A stretch of 41,715 nt of DNA, from positions 1 through 41,715 of the forward strand of contig JBCCRH010000004.1 of NCBI GenBank assembly GCA_039208045.1, written 5' to 3'. The position numbers and the translations under genes were made by a program. A model generated the notes under the pieces. It was not told the DNA's origin, searched no databases, and worked only from the letters and a program-made list of their open reading frames with translations. The stretch comes from JBCCRH01 sp039208045. GTDB lineage: Bacteria > Bacteroidota > Bacteroidia > Chitinophagales > Saprospiraceae. Numbering within the stretch: position 1 is the stretch's first letter; every line of letters begins with the position of its first letter. Below are positions 25,520-33,970 of the stretch, in pieces.

Positions 25520-27580
25520 ATGATAGATATGGTGGTTAACTATAGTTTGAGAGTACAACGAGCTGTCTTGTTTTTGGCAGGCTTTATGCTTTCATTTTCC
25601 GCAATGGCGCAAGCTCCTGCAACGCCTGTGATGGAGCTCATGGATGTATTCGAACTCGAATATGTATCCGATCCGCAGATTTCGCCGGATGGTAAGCAGA
25701 TCGTTTACGTTCGTAACTTTAAGGATGTGATGACGGATGGCAATCGCTCTAACCTATGGCTCATCAATTTTGATGGTACCAATAATCGGCCTCTAACGAC
25801 AGGAAATTTTAATGACCGATCTCCGCGCTGGTCGCCGGATGGAGAGCGGCTATTGTATATCTCCAATAGAGCGGGAGATAGCCAGTTCTATCTGCGCTGG
25901 ATGGATACAGGGGCGGAAGCCAAGGTGAGCAATTTCGTGAAAGGGCCATCTAGTCCGAAATGGTCGCCCGATGGCCGCTGGATTGCTTTTACGATGACTG
26001 TTGGGGCACCTTCGCCGAAGTTGGGTTCCTTGCCTTCAAAACCGAGAGGTGCAAAGTGGGTGCCACCACCCGTATTTATCGAGAAGATGAAATTCAAATC
26101 GGATGGTGCGGGTTTTCTCAAATCGCAATACCGGCATATCTTTCTAATGTCAGCAGAGGGGGGCTATGCGCGGCAGCTCACTACGGGAGACTTCAATCAT
26201 GGGGGCAACTTTTGTTGGGCACCCGATGGTCGCTCCATCTTATTTTCGGCCAACCGAAATGAAAACCACGAGTACGAGACTAGAAACTCAGAAGTGTACG
26301 AAATTAGCGTAGCTGATGGGAGTATCACCCAACTCACGAAGCGATTTGGCCCGGATAGTGACCCTGCCATTTCGCCTGATGGCAAATTGATCGCGTACAC
26401 GGGCTATGACGATCGTATCCAAGGTTACCAGGTCGATGAGCTGTATGTAATGAATCGGGATGGCTCCAAAGCACGCGAGCTTTCCAAAGCGCTTGATCGA
26501 GATGTGGATCGTATGTTTTGGTCAGCCAACAGTAAGCAGCTATATATTCAGTACGATGACCAAGGCAACACCAAGTTGGCCACGATCGATCTGGATGGTA
26601 AGGTGACAAAGCTGGCTGATAATGTGGGGGGTCTGTCTTTGGGACGTCCCTACTCCGGCGGCACTTTTCATTTGGGGCCTTCCGGCAAAATAGCCTTTAC
26701 CCATTCCACCCCAGATCACCCCGCTGACTTGGCGGTAATTGATAAGCAGGGAAAAGTAAAGCGTTTGACGAACGTCAACGAAGACCTATTTAGCTACAAA
26801 AAGCTGGGAGCTGTAAAGGAAATATGGACGGAATCTACCTTTGATGGACGCCGAGTACAGGGTTGGATTTGTACGCCTCCCGATTTTGATCCGAGCAAAA
26901 AATATCCACTTTTGCTGGAAATTCACGGAGGCCCATTTGCCAATTATGGCGACCGCTTTTCGGCTGAGGTACAATTGTATGCTGCGGCTGGTTATGTCGT
27001 GTTGTACACTAATCCCAGGGGTAGCACTAGCTATGGGGAGGAGTTTGGCAATTTGATTCATCACAATTATCCAGGGCAAGACTACGATGACCTTATATCC
27101 TTGGTCGATGCCACTATCAGCGAAGGCTACATTGATGAAGATCAGCTCTATGTGACTGGGGGAAGCGGTGGTGGTGTGCTCACAGCTTGGATTGTGGGCA
27201 AAACGGATCGTTTTAGAGCTGCCGTAGTGGCCAAGCCCGTGATTAACTGGTATAGCTTTGTGCTACATGCTGATAATCCAGCGACCTACTACAAATATTG
27301 GTTTCCGGGCTTCCCGTGGGAGCATACGGAGCACTATATGAAGCGCTCGCCTATTTCGCTGGTTGGAAATGTGAAAACGCCCACTATGTTGCTTACGGGG
27401 GAGCAAGATTATCGTACCCCCATGTCAGAAACGGAGCAGTATTATACCGCTTTGCAGCTCAATAAGGTAGAAACGGCTTTGGTGCGCATCCAAGAATCGG
27501 GGCATGGTATTGCGCGGAAGCCCAGCAATTTGATGGCGAAGGTGGGTTACATTTTGAATTGGTTTGAGAAATATAAATAG
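25520..27580 (+). CDS. Secreted S9 prolyl-oligopeptidase-family peptidase
   Basis: 686 residues with an N-terminal signal peptide (hydrophobic core about 14-27, ending FSAMAQ). Residues 40-410 form a beta-propeller built from WD40-like/TolB-type repeats (SPDGKQIVYVRN, SPRWSPDGERLLYIS, CWAPDGRSILFSANR). The alpha/beta-hydrolase domain (about 440-686) carries the triad Ser549 in GGSGGG, Asp630 in GEQDYRTP and His662 in ESGHGI. Family members release di- or oligopeptides or acylated amino acids; the narrower subfamily is not decided. It is 18 bases after the M28 gene and 7 before the M49-like gene, so these three are very likely co-transcribed. No T9SS domain is present, so it is probably periplasmic. 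Confidence 0.92.
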   Translation: MIDMVVNYSLRVQRAVLFLAGFMLSFSAMAQAPATPVMELMDVFELEYVSDPQISPDGKQIVYVRNFKDVMTDGNRSNLWLINFDGTNNRPLTTGNFNDRSPRWSPDGERLLYISNRAGDSQFYLRWMDTGAEAKVSNFVKGPSSPKWSPDGRWIAFTMTVGAPSPKLGSLPSKPRGAKWVPPPVFIEKMKFKSDGAGFLKSQYRHIFLMSAEGGYARQLTTGDFNHGGNFCWAPDGRSILFSANRNENHEYETRNSEVYEISVADGSITQLTKRFGPDSDPAISPDGKLIAYTGYDDRIQGYQVDELYVMNRDGSKARELSKALDRDVDRMFWSANSKQLYIQYDDQGNTKLATIDLDGKVTKLADNVGGLSLGRPYSGGTFHLGPSGKIAFTHSTPDHPADLAVIDKQGKVKRLTNVNEDLFSYKKLGAVKEIWTESTFDGRRVQGWICTPPDFDPSKKYPLLLEIHGGPFANYGDRFSAEVQLYAAAGYVVLYTNPRGSTSYGEEFGNLIHHNYPGQDYDDLISLVDATISEGYIDEDQLYVTGGSGGGVLTAWIVGKTDRFRAAVVAKPVINWYSFVLHADNPATYYKYWFPGFPWEHTEHYMKRSPISLVGNVKTPTMLLTGEQDYRTPMSETEQYYTALQLNKVETALVRIQESGHGIARKPSNLMAKVGYILNWFEKYK

Positions 27581-27587
27581 GGAGCAG

Positions 27588-29240
27588 ATGAAGCGACTAG
27601 CCTTGGTATGTAGTATCATTTTATCGCTTTTTTTAGTGGGATGTGGAGCATCAGAGGAAGAAGCTGTGGCAGAGGCGCAAGTGGCCAAGGCAGAGGCGAT
27701 GCAGGCGAAACTAGCAAAGTATGCTAGCTTTAGGTTAACGACTAATGCGATCAATGACTTGACCCCCAAAGAGCGGCAGATCGTTCGCTTGCTCATTACA
27801 GCAGCTAATGTAATTGATAAGTGCTTTTGGTATGAGGCGTATGGCAATAAAGACGCTTTTTTAGAAGGTATTCTTGATCCGGCAACGAAGCAGTATGCCC
27901 AGATTAACTACGGGCCATGGGATCGCTTGGAAGATAATGCGCCCTTTATAGAAGGGGTAGGGGCGAAGCCGCTAGGGGCTAATTTTTACCCAACTGACAT
28001 GACCAAGGAGGAATTCGAAGCAGCAGACCTGCCAGATAAGGAGAGCCTATACACTTTTATCCGTAGGGATTCTATGGGCCAATTGATTGCTGTGCCCTAC
28101 CGAGCGCAATTTAAATTGCCGATGCAGTTTATATCGAGTTATTTGAGATCAGCAGCCAAGCTGACGGATAATGCTGCGTTGGCTAACTACCTCAATCTTC
28201 GCGCAGAAGCGGTGCTGACAGATGAATACCAAGCCAGTGATATGGCCTGGATAGATATGAAGGATAATAAGCTGGAGGTGGTCATTGGGCCTATTGAAAC
28301 CTATGAGGACCAGCTATTTGGCTACAAAGCCGCCCATGAGGCCTATGTCCTCATCAAGGATATGGAGTGGAGTGCTCGCTTGGCGCGCTATGCAGCGTTT
28401 TTGCCTGAATTGCAACGCAATTTGCCGGTGGAAGATCAATACAAGCAAGAAGAGCCAGGCACGGATGCAGAACTCAATGCCTATGACGTCATCTATTATG
28501 CAGGTAACTGTAATGCAGGGAGTAAGGCGATTGCGATTAACCTACCCAACGATGAAGAGGCGCAGCTCAAAAAGGGCACCCGTCGGCTACAGCTCAAGAA
28601 TGCGATGCGGGCAAAATTTGAGAAAATAATGCTGCCTATTGCCGAGCAATTAATTGCTGAAGATCAGCGTAAGCATGTCACCTTTGATGCGTTTTTTGGT
28701 AATACGATGTTTCATGAAGTAGCACATGGATTGGGGATCAAAAATACGATTAATGGCAAAGGAACGGTGCGCAAGGCACTTCAGGAGTATGCCGCTGCCT
28801 TAGAAGAAGGAAAGGCGGATATTTTGGGCTTGTATATGATTCGCCAATTGCATAAGCAGGGCGAAATTGAAGGTGATTTGAAGGATTACTATGTAACGTT
28901 TATGACGGGTATTTTCCGTTCTGTGCGTTTTGGTGCTTCTTCAGCGCACGGCATAGCTAATATGATTCGCTTTAATTTCTTTAAAGAACGCGGTGCATTT
29001 GAACGCAACGAGGAGGGTATCTATCGAGTTAATTTTGAAAAGCTCGAAGCGGCAGCAGAAGAGCTTACTCAGCTGATAATCAAGCTGCAAGGTGAAGGAG
29101 ACTATACGAGCGTAGCTCAGCTGATGGCTGAAAAAGGGAAGATTGGAGCGCAATTACAAGCCGACTTGAACGGGCTAAACACGTCGGGTATTCCTGTAGA
29201 CTTGGTATTTGAGCAAGGGATCAAGGCAATGGGATTCTAG
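27588..29240 (+). CDS. M49-like zinc hydrolase lipoprotein (dipeptidyl-peptidase III / Nudix-3 C-terminal type)
   Basis: 550 residues from ATG 27588, which gives a lipoprotein signal (lipobox LFLVGC); an ATG 24 bases earlier overlaps the S9 gene and adds residues before the signal. The zinc motif is HEVAHG (376-381), with a downstream EEGKAD (406-411) supplying the third ligand. This pairing resembles the metallohydrolase domain of plant Nudix hydrolase 3 and distant M49 dipeptidyl peptidases. True DPP III has HEXXGH, with one more residue between the histidines, so the call is to the wider clan. The C-terminal half is mostly helical. The substrate is unknown, but the position in a peptidase operon favours a peptide. 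Confidence 0.82.
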   Translation: MKRLALVCSIILSLFLVGCGASEEEAVAEAQVAKAEAMQAKLAKYASFRLTTNAINDLTPKERQIVRLLITAANVIDKCFWYEAYGNKDAFLEGILDPATKQYAQINYGPWDRLEDNAPFIEGVGAKPLGANFYPTDMTKEEFEAADLPDKESLYTFIRRDSMGQLIAVPYRAQFKLPMQFISSYLRSAAKLTDNAALANYLNLRAEAVLTDEYQASDMAWIDMKDNKLEVVIGPIETYEDQLFGYKAAHEAYVLIKDMEWSARLARYAAFLPELQRNLPVEDQYKQEEPGTDAELNAYDVIYYAGNCNAGSKAIAINLPNDEEAQLKKGTRRLQLKNAMRAKFEKIMLPIAEQLIAEDQRKHVTFDAFFGNTMFHEVAHGLGIKNTINGKGTVRKALQEYAAALEEGKADILGLYMIRQLHKQGEIEGDLKDYYVTFMTGIFRSVRFGASSAHGIANMIRFNFFKERGAFERNEEGIYRVNFEKLEAAAEELTQLIIKLQGEGDYTSVAQLMAEKGKIGAQLQADLNGLNTSGIPVDLVFEQGIKAMGF

Positions 29241-29252
29241 GGTTTTATTTAG

Positions 29253-29260
29253 TATTTTTG
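29253..29260 (+). promoter_or_regulatory. Candidate -7 element of the trypsin-like protease gene
   Basis: TATTTTTG matches TAnnTTTG exactly, in the 47-base gap before ATG 29288. No TTTG stands at the expected upstream distance, so it is only a partial match. If used, the fourth peptidase has its own promoter. Confidence 0.35.
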
Positions 29261-29287
29261 TCTCATTGACTGAAAATTGAGATCCCT

Positions 29288-31189
29288 ATGAACGTAAAAA
29301 CAATACTAGGGCTGCTTCTGGTGGTAGCCCCTATTTTGTGGTGTAACGCACAAGTTTCTTCTGGTGGTACTCCCATTAGTTTCTCTCAATCCTTTACTAA
29401 AGTAGCTTCCACTGCTGAATGGACGTTTGAAGCCATTCCTGCCTTAGACATTCCGAAACTAATCAAAGAGGATGAGTCGCGACAGATTGATCGCTTTGCT
29501 GCGCCGATAGCGGTAGATTTTGGGCTGCAAAATGCTGGGCAGTGGTTTGAACTACCGAATGGCGGTCGGGTATGGCAGCTTGCTCTGGAGGCTTCAGGAG
29601 CGGCTGGTTTGGCTATCTTTTTTGATCAATTCGAGCTGCCAGCAGGAGCACAGCTGTTTCACTTTACGCCAGATCGCAAGCAAGTCTTTGGGGCTTACAC
29701 CCAACAAAATAATCGGCCCTCACAGCAATTTTGGACGGGCATCTCCGCTGGCAAACAAGCAATCATAGAATACTACGAACCACGAGCGGTACGCGGCCAA
29801 GGGCGCTTGCACATCAATAGAGTAGATCAGGTATACGCTGAGGTATCGATGGAGTTCGGCTTTGGCACAGCTGCTAATTGTAACAACAATATCAACTGCC
29901 CAGAAGGAAGCGATTGGCAAGCAGAAAAAAAGGGAGTGAGTCGTGTGATCGTCGTTCTAGAAGAGGGAATGGGCTTTTGCTCCGCCTCTATGATTAACAA
30001 CACCGCTAATGATGGAACGCCCTATGCATTGGGTGCTTTCCACTGCCAAGATGGCTTCACCCCACTTTACGATATGTGGCGCTTTGACTTTGGCTATGAA
30101 GGAGATGGATGTGCCAATCCTGCTGAGGAGCCGGGTTTTCAATCCTTGTTGGGAGCTGTGCGCAGGGCAGGCCTTCGCGATAGTGACTTTTTATTGTTGG
30201 AGCTTACCGAGCCTATTCCCTTTAGCTACGATCTTTATTTTAATGGCTGGAATAGAGCAGATGCCCGTCAGGATAGCGCTGTTTTGATTCATCACGCCAG
30301 TGGGGATGTTAAGAAAATTTCCTTTGAATATGACGGTGCGGAGATCTTTACTGGTAATATCAGTTGGGACAACGAGACGGTTACGCCGCGCCGCTACCAT
30401 TTCGAACTATTTTTGGATGATGGCATTCATCAGGGCGGTTCCTCGGGCTGCCCCGTATTCGATATGGAAAAACGTATTGTAGCTCAACTGCATGGTGGCA
30501 CGCCTGATTGTACGTTTCCTCAAACCTTTTGTGGTCGTCTTTTCCAATCTTGGACGGGGAATAACACAGCCGAAAGCCGCCTCAGTGATTGGCTCGATCC
30601 CCTGGGAACTGGTGTAATAACGCTAGATGGACTCTCTTTTCCCGCTGAAGTACAGGGCTTGATAGGGGGCACGCTTAGCTTGGAAGATGGTACGCCCATT
30701 CCCGGCTCCTTGGTTACGTATGAGAGTAGCCCATCGGGTAGTGTGACGAGCGCGCAAGACGGGAGCTATGCCATTACAGGGGTAGCTACTGGAAGCGATG
30801 TCTCCATCACCATACAGCGATCCGATCAAGCTTCTAATGGGGTCTCTGTCTTAGATCTGTTAGCCATTCAAAAGCATATCCTTACGGTAGAATTATTGGA
30901 TAGCCCTTATGCCATCATCGCTGGCGATGTGGATAGTTCTGGTGATATATCCATCTCGGATTTACTACAGATGCGCAGAGTCATCTTAGGGCTAGAGGGC
31001 GAATTCCCCAATACTCCACAATGGCGCTTTCTGCCAGCAGACTATAGCTTTTCGAATCCGAATCAGCCTTTAGGCGAAAGCCTTCCATTTAGTACTACGA
31101 TAACGAATTTCTCTGGCTCAACTACTGATAACCACTTCATCGGGATCAAAGCAGGGGATGTGACGGGAGATGTAATTCTCAATCCTTAA
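29288..31189 (+). CDS. Secreted trypsin-like (lysyl-endopeptidase-type) protease with dockerin-like C-terminus
   Basis: 633 residues with a signal peptide (MNVKTILGLLLVVAPILWCNAQ). A propeptide-like region (about 25-190) precedes an S1-type domain whose triad is His252 in GAFHC, Asp300 in DSDFLLLEL and Ser386 in GGSSGCP. This pattern resembles lysyl endopeptidases of the Achromobacter protease I type, including many cysteines. A carboxypeptidase-regulatory-like domain (about 457-520) and a dockerin-like pair follow (SVLDLLAIQKHIL and GDVDSSGDISISDLLQMRRVIL). The protein ends at GDVTGDVILNP with no T9SS sorting domain, whereas related Bacteroidota proteins commonly carry one. It follows the M49-like gene by 47 bases and is itself followed by a hairpin. 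Confidence 0.85.
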   Translation: MNVKTILGLLLVVAPILWCNAQVSSGGTPISFSQSFTKVASTAEWTFEAIPALDIPKLIKEDESRQIDRFAAPIAVDFGLQNAGQWFELPNGGRVWQLALEASGAAGLAIFFDQFELPAGAQLFHFTPDRKQVFGAYTQQNNRPSQQFWTGISAGKQAIIEYYEPRAVRGQGRLHINRVDQVYAEVSMEFGFGTAANCNNNINCPEGSDWQAEKKGVSRVIVVLEEGMGFCSASMINNTANDGTPYALGAFHCQDGFTPLYDMWRFDFGYEGDGCANPAEEPGFQSLLGAVRRAGLRDSDFLLLELTEPIPFSYDLYFNGWNRADARQDSAVLIHHASGDVKKISFEYDGAEIFTGNISWDNETVTPRRYHFELFLDDGIHQGGSSGCPVFDMEKRIVAQLHGGTPDCTFPQTFCGRLFQSWTGNNTAESRLSDWLDPLGTGVITLDGLSFPAEVQGLIGGTLSLEDGTPIPGSLVTYESSPSGSVTSAQDGSYAITGVATGSDVSITIQRSDQASNGVSVLDLLAIQKHILTVELLDSPYAIIAGDVDSSGDISISDLLQMRRVILGLEGEFPNTPQWRFLPADYSFSNPNQPLGESLPFSTTITNFSGSTTDNHFIGIKAGDVTGDVILNP

Positions 31190-31195
31190 AAAAAT

Positions 31196-31222
31196 AGACG
31201 TCTCACCCTTTTTGGGACGTCT
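31196..31222 (+). terminator. Hairpin after the trypsin-like protease gene
   Basis: AGACGT (31196-31201) pairs with ACGTCT (31217-31222), and CCC pairs with GGG inside around TTTTT, with a bulge of CTCA. It starts 7 bases after the stop codon. The T-run lies in the loop and not after the stem, so termination strength is doubtful. Confidence 0.5.
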
Positions 31223-31232
31223 CAAAATACGA

Positions 31233-31269
31233 TTTGGAGCGATAGCAGCGGGTATTCTACCTATTTTTG
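31233..31269 (+). promoter_or_regulatory. Candidate promoter of the membrane-anchored AraC gene
   Basis: TTTG at 31233-31236 and TATTTTTG (exact TAnnTTTG) at 31262-31269 have a 25-base gap, slightly longer than usual. The start site would be near 31276, about 20 bases before ATG 31295. Confidence 0.4.
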
Positions 31270-31294
31270 GCATGCAATACTTCTATGAGTGAAC

Positions 31295-32419
31295 ATGCAG
31301 CATATTGAAATACCAGTATTTGATTTCATTCTAGCGATGCTCTCTTGGGGTGTCATTTTGTTTGGAATGGCCATAGGGACGGCTCTCTTTTTTAAGCGTG
31401 AAGGTCGAAAGGTGACGAATAGACTCCTTGCTACTGCTTTAGTGATAGCGGCCTCCTGCCTAATCAGTAAGTTGGTGGTGCTTGTAGGATTGGCCGAACA
31501 GTTCTGGGCTTTGTATGTACTCCCGTTTAATCTTACATTGAGTATCCCCTTACTGCTTTACTTTTACTTTAAGTTCAAGTTAAACCCAGGGCTTAGCTTC
31601 AAAAAGCAGGATATATGGCATTTTGTTATCCCCTCCATACAGGCCTTGATTTATGGGGTTATCGGATGTTCTAGTGTGGCGTTTAAGACGGAGATTTGGA
31701 GGAATGGATTTCTAATCCAACTGTATTCAGTAGAAGATATTTTGCTGCCATTATTTATTGGGTGTTATGGCTATGCTTCTTTTCGATTGTTGAAAATAAG
31801 TGCCACTGATTGGGGCTTGGCGGTACGGATTTGGCTACAAAACTTGCTACGAGTACTGGTTGTCTTACTTAGCATACACCTGCTATTTATGCTGATATGG
31901 AGGTTGAAAATTGGAGAACATGAGTCTATGATTTACCTCAATTATTTATCGCTATTGAGCCTGCTCTTTTTTACGACTATCAAAGCATTGGAGCAGTATT
32001 TCCCACAACGGATTTATGCGGGGAGTACTTTTCATCATAGCATACCTAGAGGAGTAGACCATTCGAGTGCCAATGAGGCTTGGTTCAGAGAGCAAACACA
32101 ACGCCTATTTGAACGAGAAAACATTTTTCTCAACCCGGATTTAAATGTCGCTATACTTTGTAAAGCCTATGGAATTACGGAGCGGCAGCTATCGGAATAC
32201 ACGCAAAAAGCATTCGATAAGAATGTAAATGAACTCATCAATCATTATCGAATTCAGCACGTGCTAAGCTGTTTACAGGAGGGGCAACATACTCAGTATA
32301 ACATCCTATCTATTGGCTATAGTGCTGGCTTTCCCTCCAAGTCGACCTTCTATCGCGTGTTTAAGAAAATGACAAATTGTACCCCTTCTGAGTATATCAA
32401 AAGCCTCCAAGACCAATAA
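31295..32419 (+). CDS. Membrane-anchored AraC-family transcription regulator
   Basis: 374 residues from ATG 31295; a GTG at 31289 would add two. Residues 1-235 carry about seven hydrophobic segments, the layout of Bacteroidota AraC regulators with an integral-membrane sensory half. The C-terminal ~100 residues are an AraC helix-turn-helix pair: LNVAILCKAYGITERQLSEYTQKAF, then ILSIGYSAGFPSKSTFYRVFKKMTNCTPSEYI. DNA binding should occur from the inner membrane. The ligand is unknown. The next gene encodes a T9SS cargo protein after 90 bases and is a plausible target. A candidate promoter precedes it. Confidence 0.9.
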   Translation: MQHIEIPVFDFILAMLSWGVILFGMAIGTALFFKREGRKVTNRLLATALVIAASCLISKLVVLVGLAEQFWALYVLPFNLTLSIPLLLYFYFKFKLNPGLSFKKQDIWHFVIPSIQALIYGVIGCSSVAFKTEIWRNGFLIQLYSVEDILLPLFIGCYGYASFRLLKISATDWGLAVRIWLQNLLRVLVVLLSIHLLFMLIWRLKIGEHESMIYLNYLSLLSLLFFTTIKALEQYFPQRIYAGSTFHHSIPRGVDHSSANEAWFREQTQRLFERENIFLNPDLNVAILCKAYGITERQLSEYTQKAFDKNVNELINHYRIQHVLSCLQEGQHTQYNILSIGYSAGFPSKSTFYRVFKKMTNCTPSEYIKSLQDQ

Positions 32420-32440
32420 ATGGGACTATGAGACGCCTAA

Positions 32441-32477
32441 TTTGAGACCTTCGAGTAGGTAGAACAAAGCATATTTG
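32441..32477 (+). promoter_or_regulatory. Candidate promoter of the 422-residue T9SS protein gene
   Basis: TTTG at 32441-32444 and CATATTTG (7 of 8 to TAnnTTTG) at 32470-32477 have a 25-base gap. The same slightly long spacing is seen in the candidate promoter of the AraC gene just upstream. Confidence 0.35.
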
Positions 32478-32509
32478 ATGAACCTATTTTTTCATCGAAT
32501 ACCACAATC

Positions 32510-33778
32510 ATGCGAACCCTATTCTATCACCTTCGGCTATTCATCATTTTGGGACTATGTATTACAAACACGCTGAACGCACAAACTTTTTGGTCAGAAG
32601 ATTTTGAAACAGACGGTAATGGCAGCCGGTATACCCCTGAAGTAGAGGTGCGTCCATCTGGAAGTAGTGCTAGTTGTAATGACTACTTCGCGCGTAGCTT
32701 GGCGACCGATCAGTGCTCAGGCGACTTTATTGATGTGACGCTAGGGACGTACACTGGTCTGAGTGGTAGCTATCTTTGGGCAGCAGAGGATTTAGATGAT
32801 AATGGGGTGGGAGGCTCCCAGAATTTTGAATTATTCATCACCTTTGATAATATACCTTCTATTGCTGGTAAATCTAATTTGGCATTCAGAGGCATTTTTG
32901 GGGCAGGTGCTACCGATAAGCATGATAATGTAACGGCAGCAACAACCAATCCCGATTTTATGATCGTGGAGTATCAAATTGATGGGGGAGGCTTTCAGCC
33001 AGTGCTCTCCTTTCATGCTAAATTAGGTGGTGCTGCGGAGACTTTTAATACGCCTTTGGCAGAAGATACCAATGGGGATAATATTGGAGATGGTGCAGAT
33101 TTAACGAATGCTATGCAAACCTACACGGCGCTCATCCCTGGCACCGGTAATTCGCTTGACCTGCGTATTAGGGTGAGTGCCAACTCTGCCAATGAAGAGA
33201 TGGCCTTCGATTTTTTCGAACTCTTAGAAAATTTTATCCTGCCAGTAGAATTGGTTGCCTTTGAGGGGAAAGCGGTGGAAAAGGGGGTACAGCTTTCTTG
33301 GAGTACGGCTACTGAGACGAATAACGCAGGTTTTGAGCTTCAGAAATCTTATGATGCAAAAGATTGGGAGACCATTGCTTTTGTAGAAGGCAGAGGGAAT
33401 AGTAATGTATTGAATAGCTATGCTTTTGAAGATCAGACGGCTGTAGCAGGTACCAATTATTATCGATTGAAACAGTTAGATTTTGATGGTGCTTTTGAGT
33501 ATTCGGAAGTAGTAGCCGTGGAGATGCAGGAGGAGGCAGGTAGGGTGCTTATTTTCCCAAATCCATCCAGCAGGTTTTTTACGGTTTCTTTTAAAAATCC
33601 TAGTGCACAGCCTGTAGAACTGAGCGCTTTCAATTCGCTGGGGCAGCTTATTCTGAGTCAGCAGCTACTGCCAAATGTCGAAAATCAGCAAATAGAGCTG
33701 TTAGAAGCAGGAACTTATGTTATTAGAGTTCAGATTGGCCCATCAATTTCTTATCATCGAGTGATAATACAGCTCTAA
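32510..33778 (+). CDS. Secreted T9SS type A cargo protein of unknown function
   Basis: 422 residues with a signal peptide ending at NTLNAQ (about 25). Residues 27-245 form a beta-rich domain (FWSEDFETDGNG at the start, FDNIPSIAGKSNLAFRGIFG inside) of the jelly-roll type seen in many Bacteroidota secreted proteins; no catalytic motif is visible. A FnIII-like linker follows (LPVELVAFEGKAVEKGVQLSWST, about 245-340), a common spacer before sorting domains. The last ~75 residues (from VLIFPNPSSRFF, ending GTYVIRVQIG..) are a type A sorting signal, so T9SS export and surface anchoring are expected. Its stop codon is the left flank of the MITE-like element, which leaves the reading frame intact. Confidence 0.88.
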   Translation: MRTLFYHLRLFIILGLCITNTLNAQTFWSEDFETDGNGSRYTPEVEVRPSGSSASCNDYFARSLATDQCSGDFIDVTLGTYTGLSGSYLWAAEDLDDNGVGGSQNFELFITFDNIPSIAGKSNLAFRGIFGAGATDKHDNVTAATTNPDFMIVEYQIDGGGFQPVLSFHAKLGGAAETFNTPLAEDTNGDNIGDGADLTNAMQTYTALIPGTGNSLDLRIRVSANSANEEMAFDFFELLENFILPVELVAFEGKAVEKGVQLSWSTATETNNAGFELQKSYDAKDWETIAFVEGRGNSNVLNSYAFEDQTAVAGTNYYRLKQLDFDGAFEYSEVVAVEMQEEAGRVLIFPNPSSRFFTVSFKNPSAQPVELSAFNSLGQLILSQQLLPNVENQQIELLEAGTYVIRVQIGPSISYHRVIIQL

Positions 33779-33940
33779 GTAACAGTCAAAGAATAACTTC
33801 TCGATTTATGGCTGGCTCTTTTGCTCTAATACTGCGTTGAAAAGCCTCGCCGATGCTAGGCATCGTCTGCGTTTTTCGCCTTGTCTTAGAGCAAAATCTC
33901 CTTGCCAAAATGCGGAACTTATCCTTTGGCTGTTACTAAG
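33775..33940. mobile_element. MITE-like palindromic element with 5-bp target duplication
   Basis: The direct repeat CTAAG (33775-33779 and 33936-33940) flanks a 156-bp element (33780-33935). The terminal inverted repeats read TAACAG(T/C)CAAAG(A/G)ATAA. The arms match without any indel through the element: TTTTGCTCTAA (33819-33829) faces its exact complement (33886-33896), and the centre is CGATGC-TAG-GCATCG (33851-33865). No coding frame is present, so it would need a transposase in trans. The stop codon TAA of the upstream gene is inside the left CTAAG. A transcript of it would form a long hairpin and could act as a terminator. Confidence 0.7.
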
Positions 33941-33970
33941 GGGTATTCATTCATGCCTAATTTTTAAGTG

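Noticed and set aside
14491..31189. A true cellulosome-like system
   Set aside because: Only one cohesin-like and one dockerin-like domain are present, far apart and on different transcripts, and no scaffoldin or cellulase is seen; kept only as a speculative pair.
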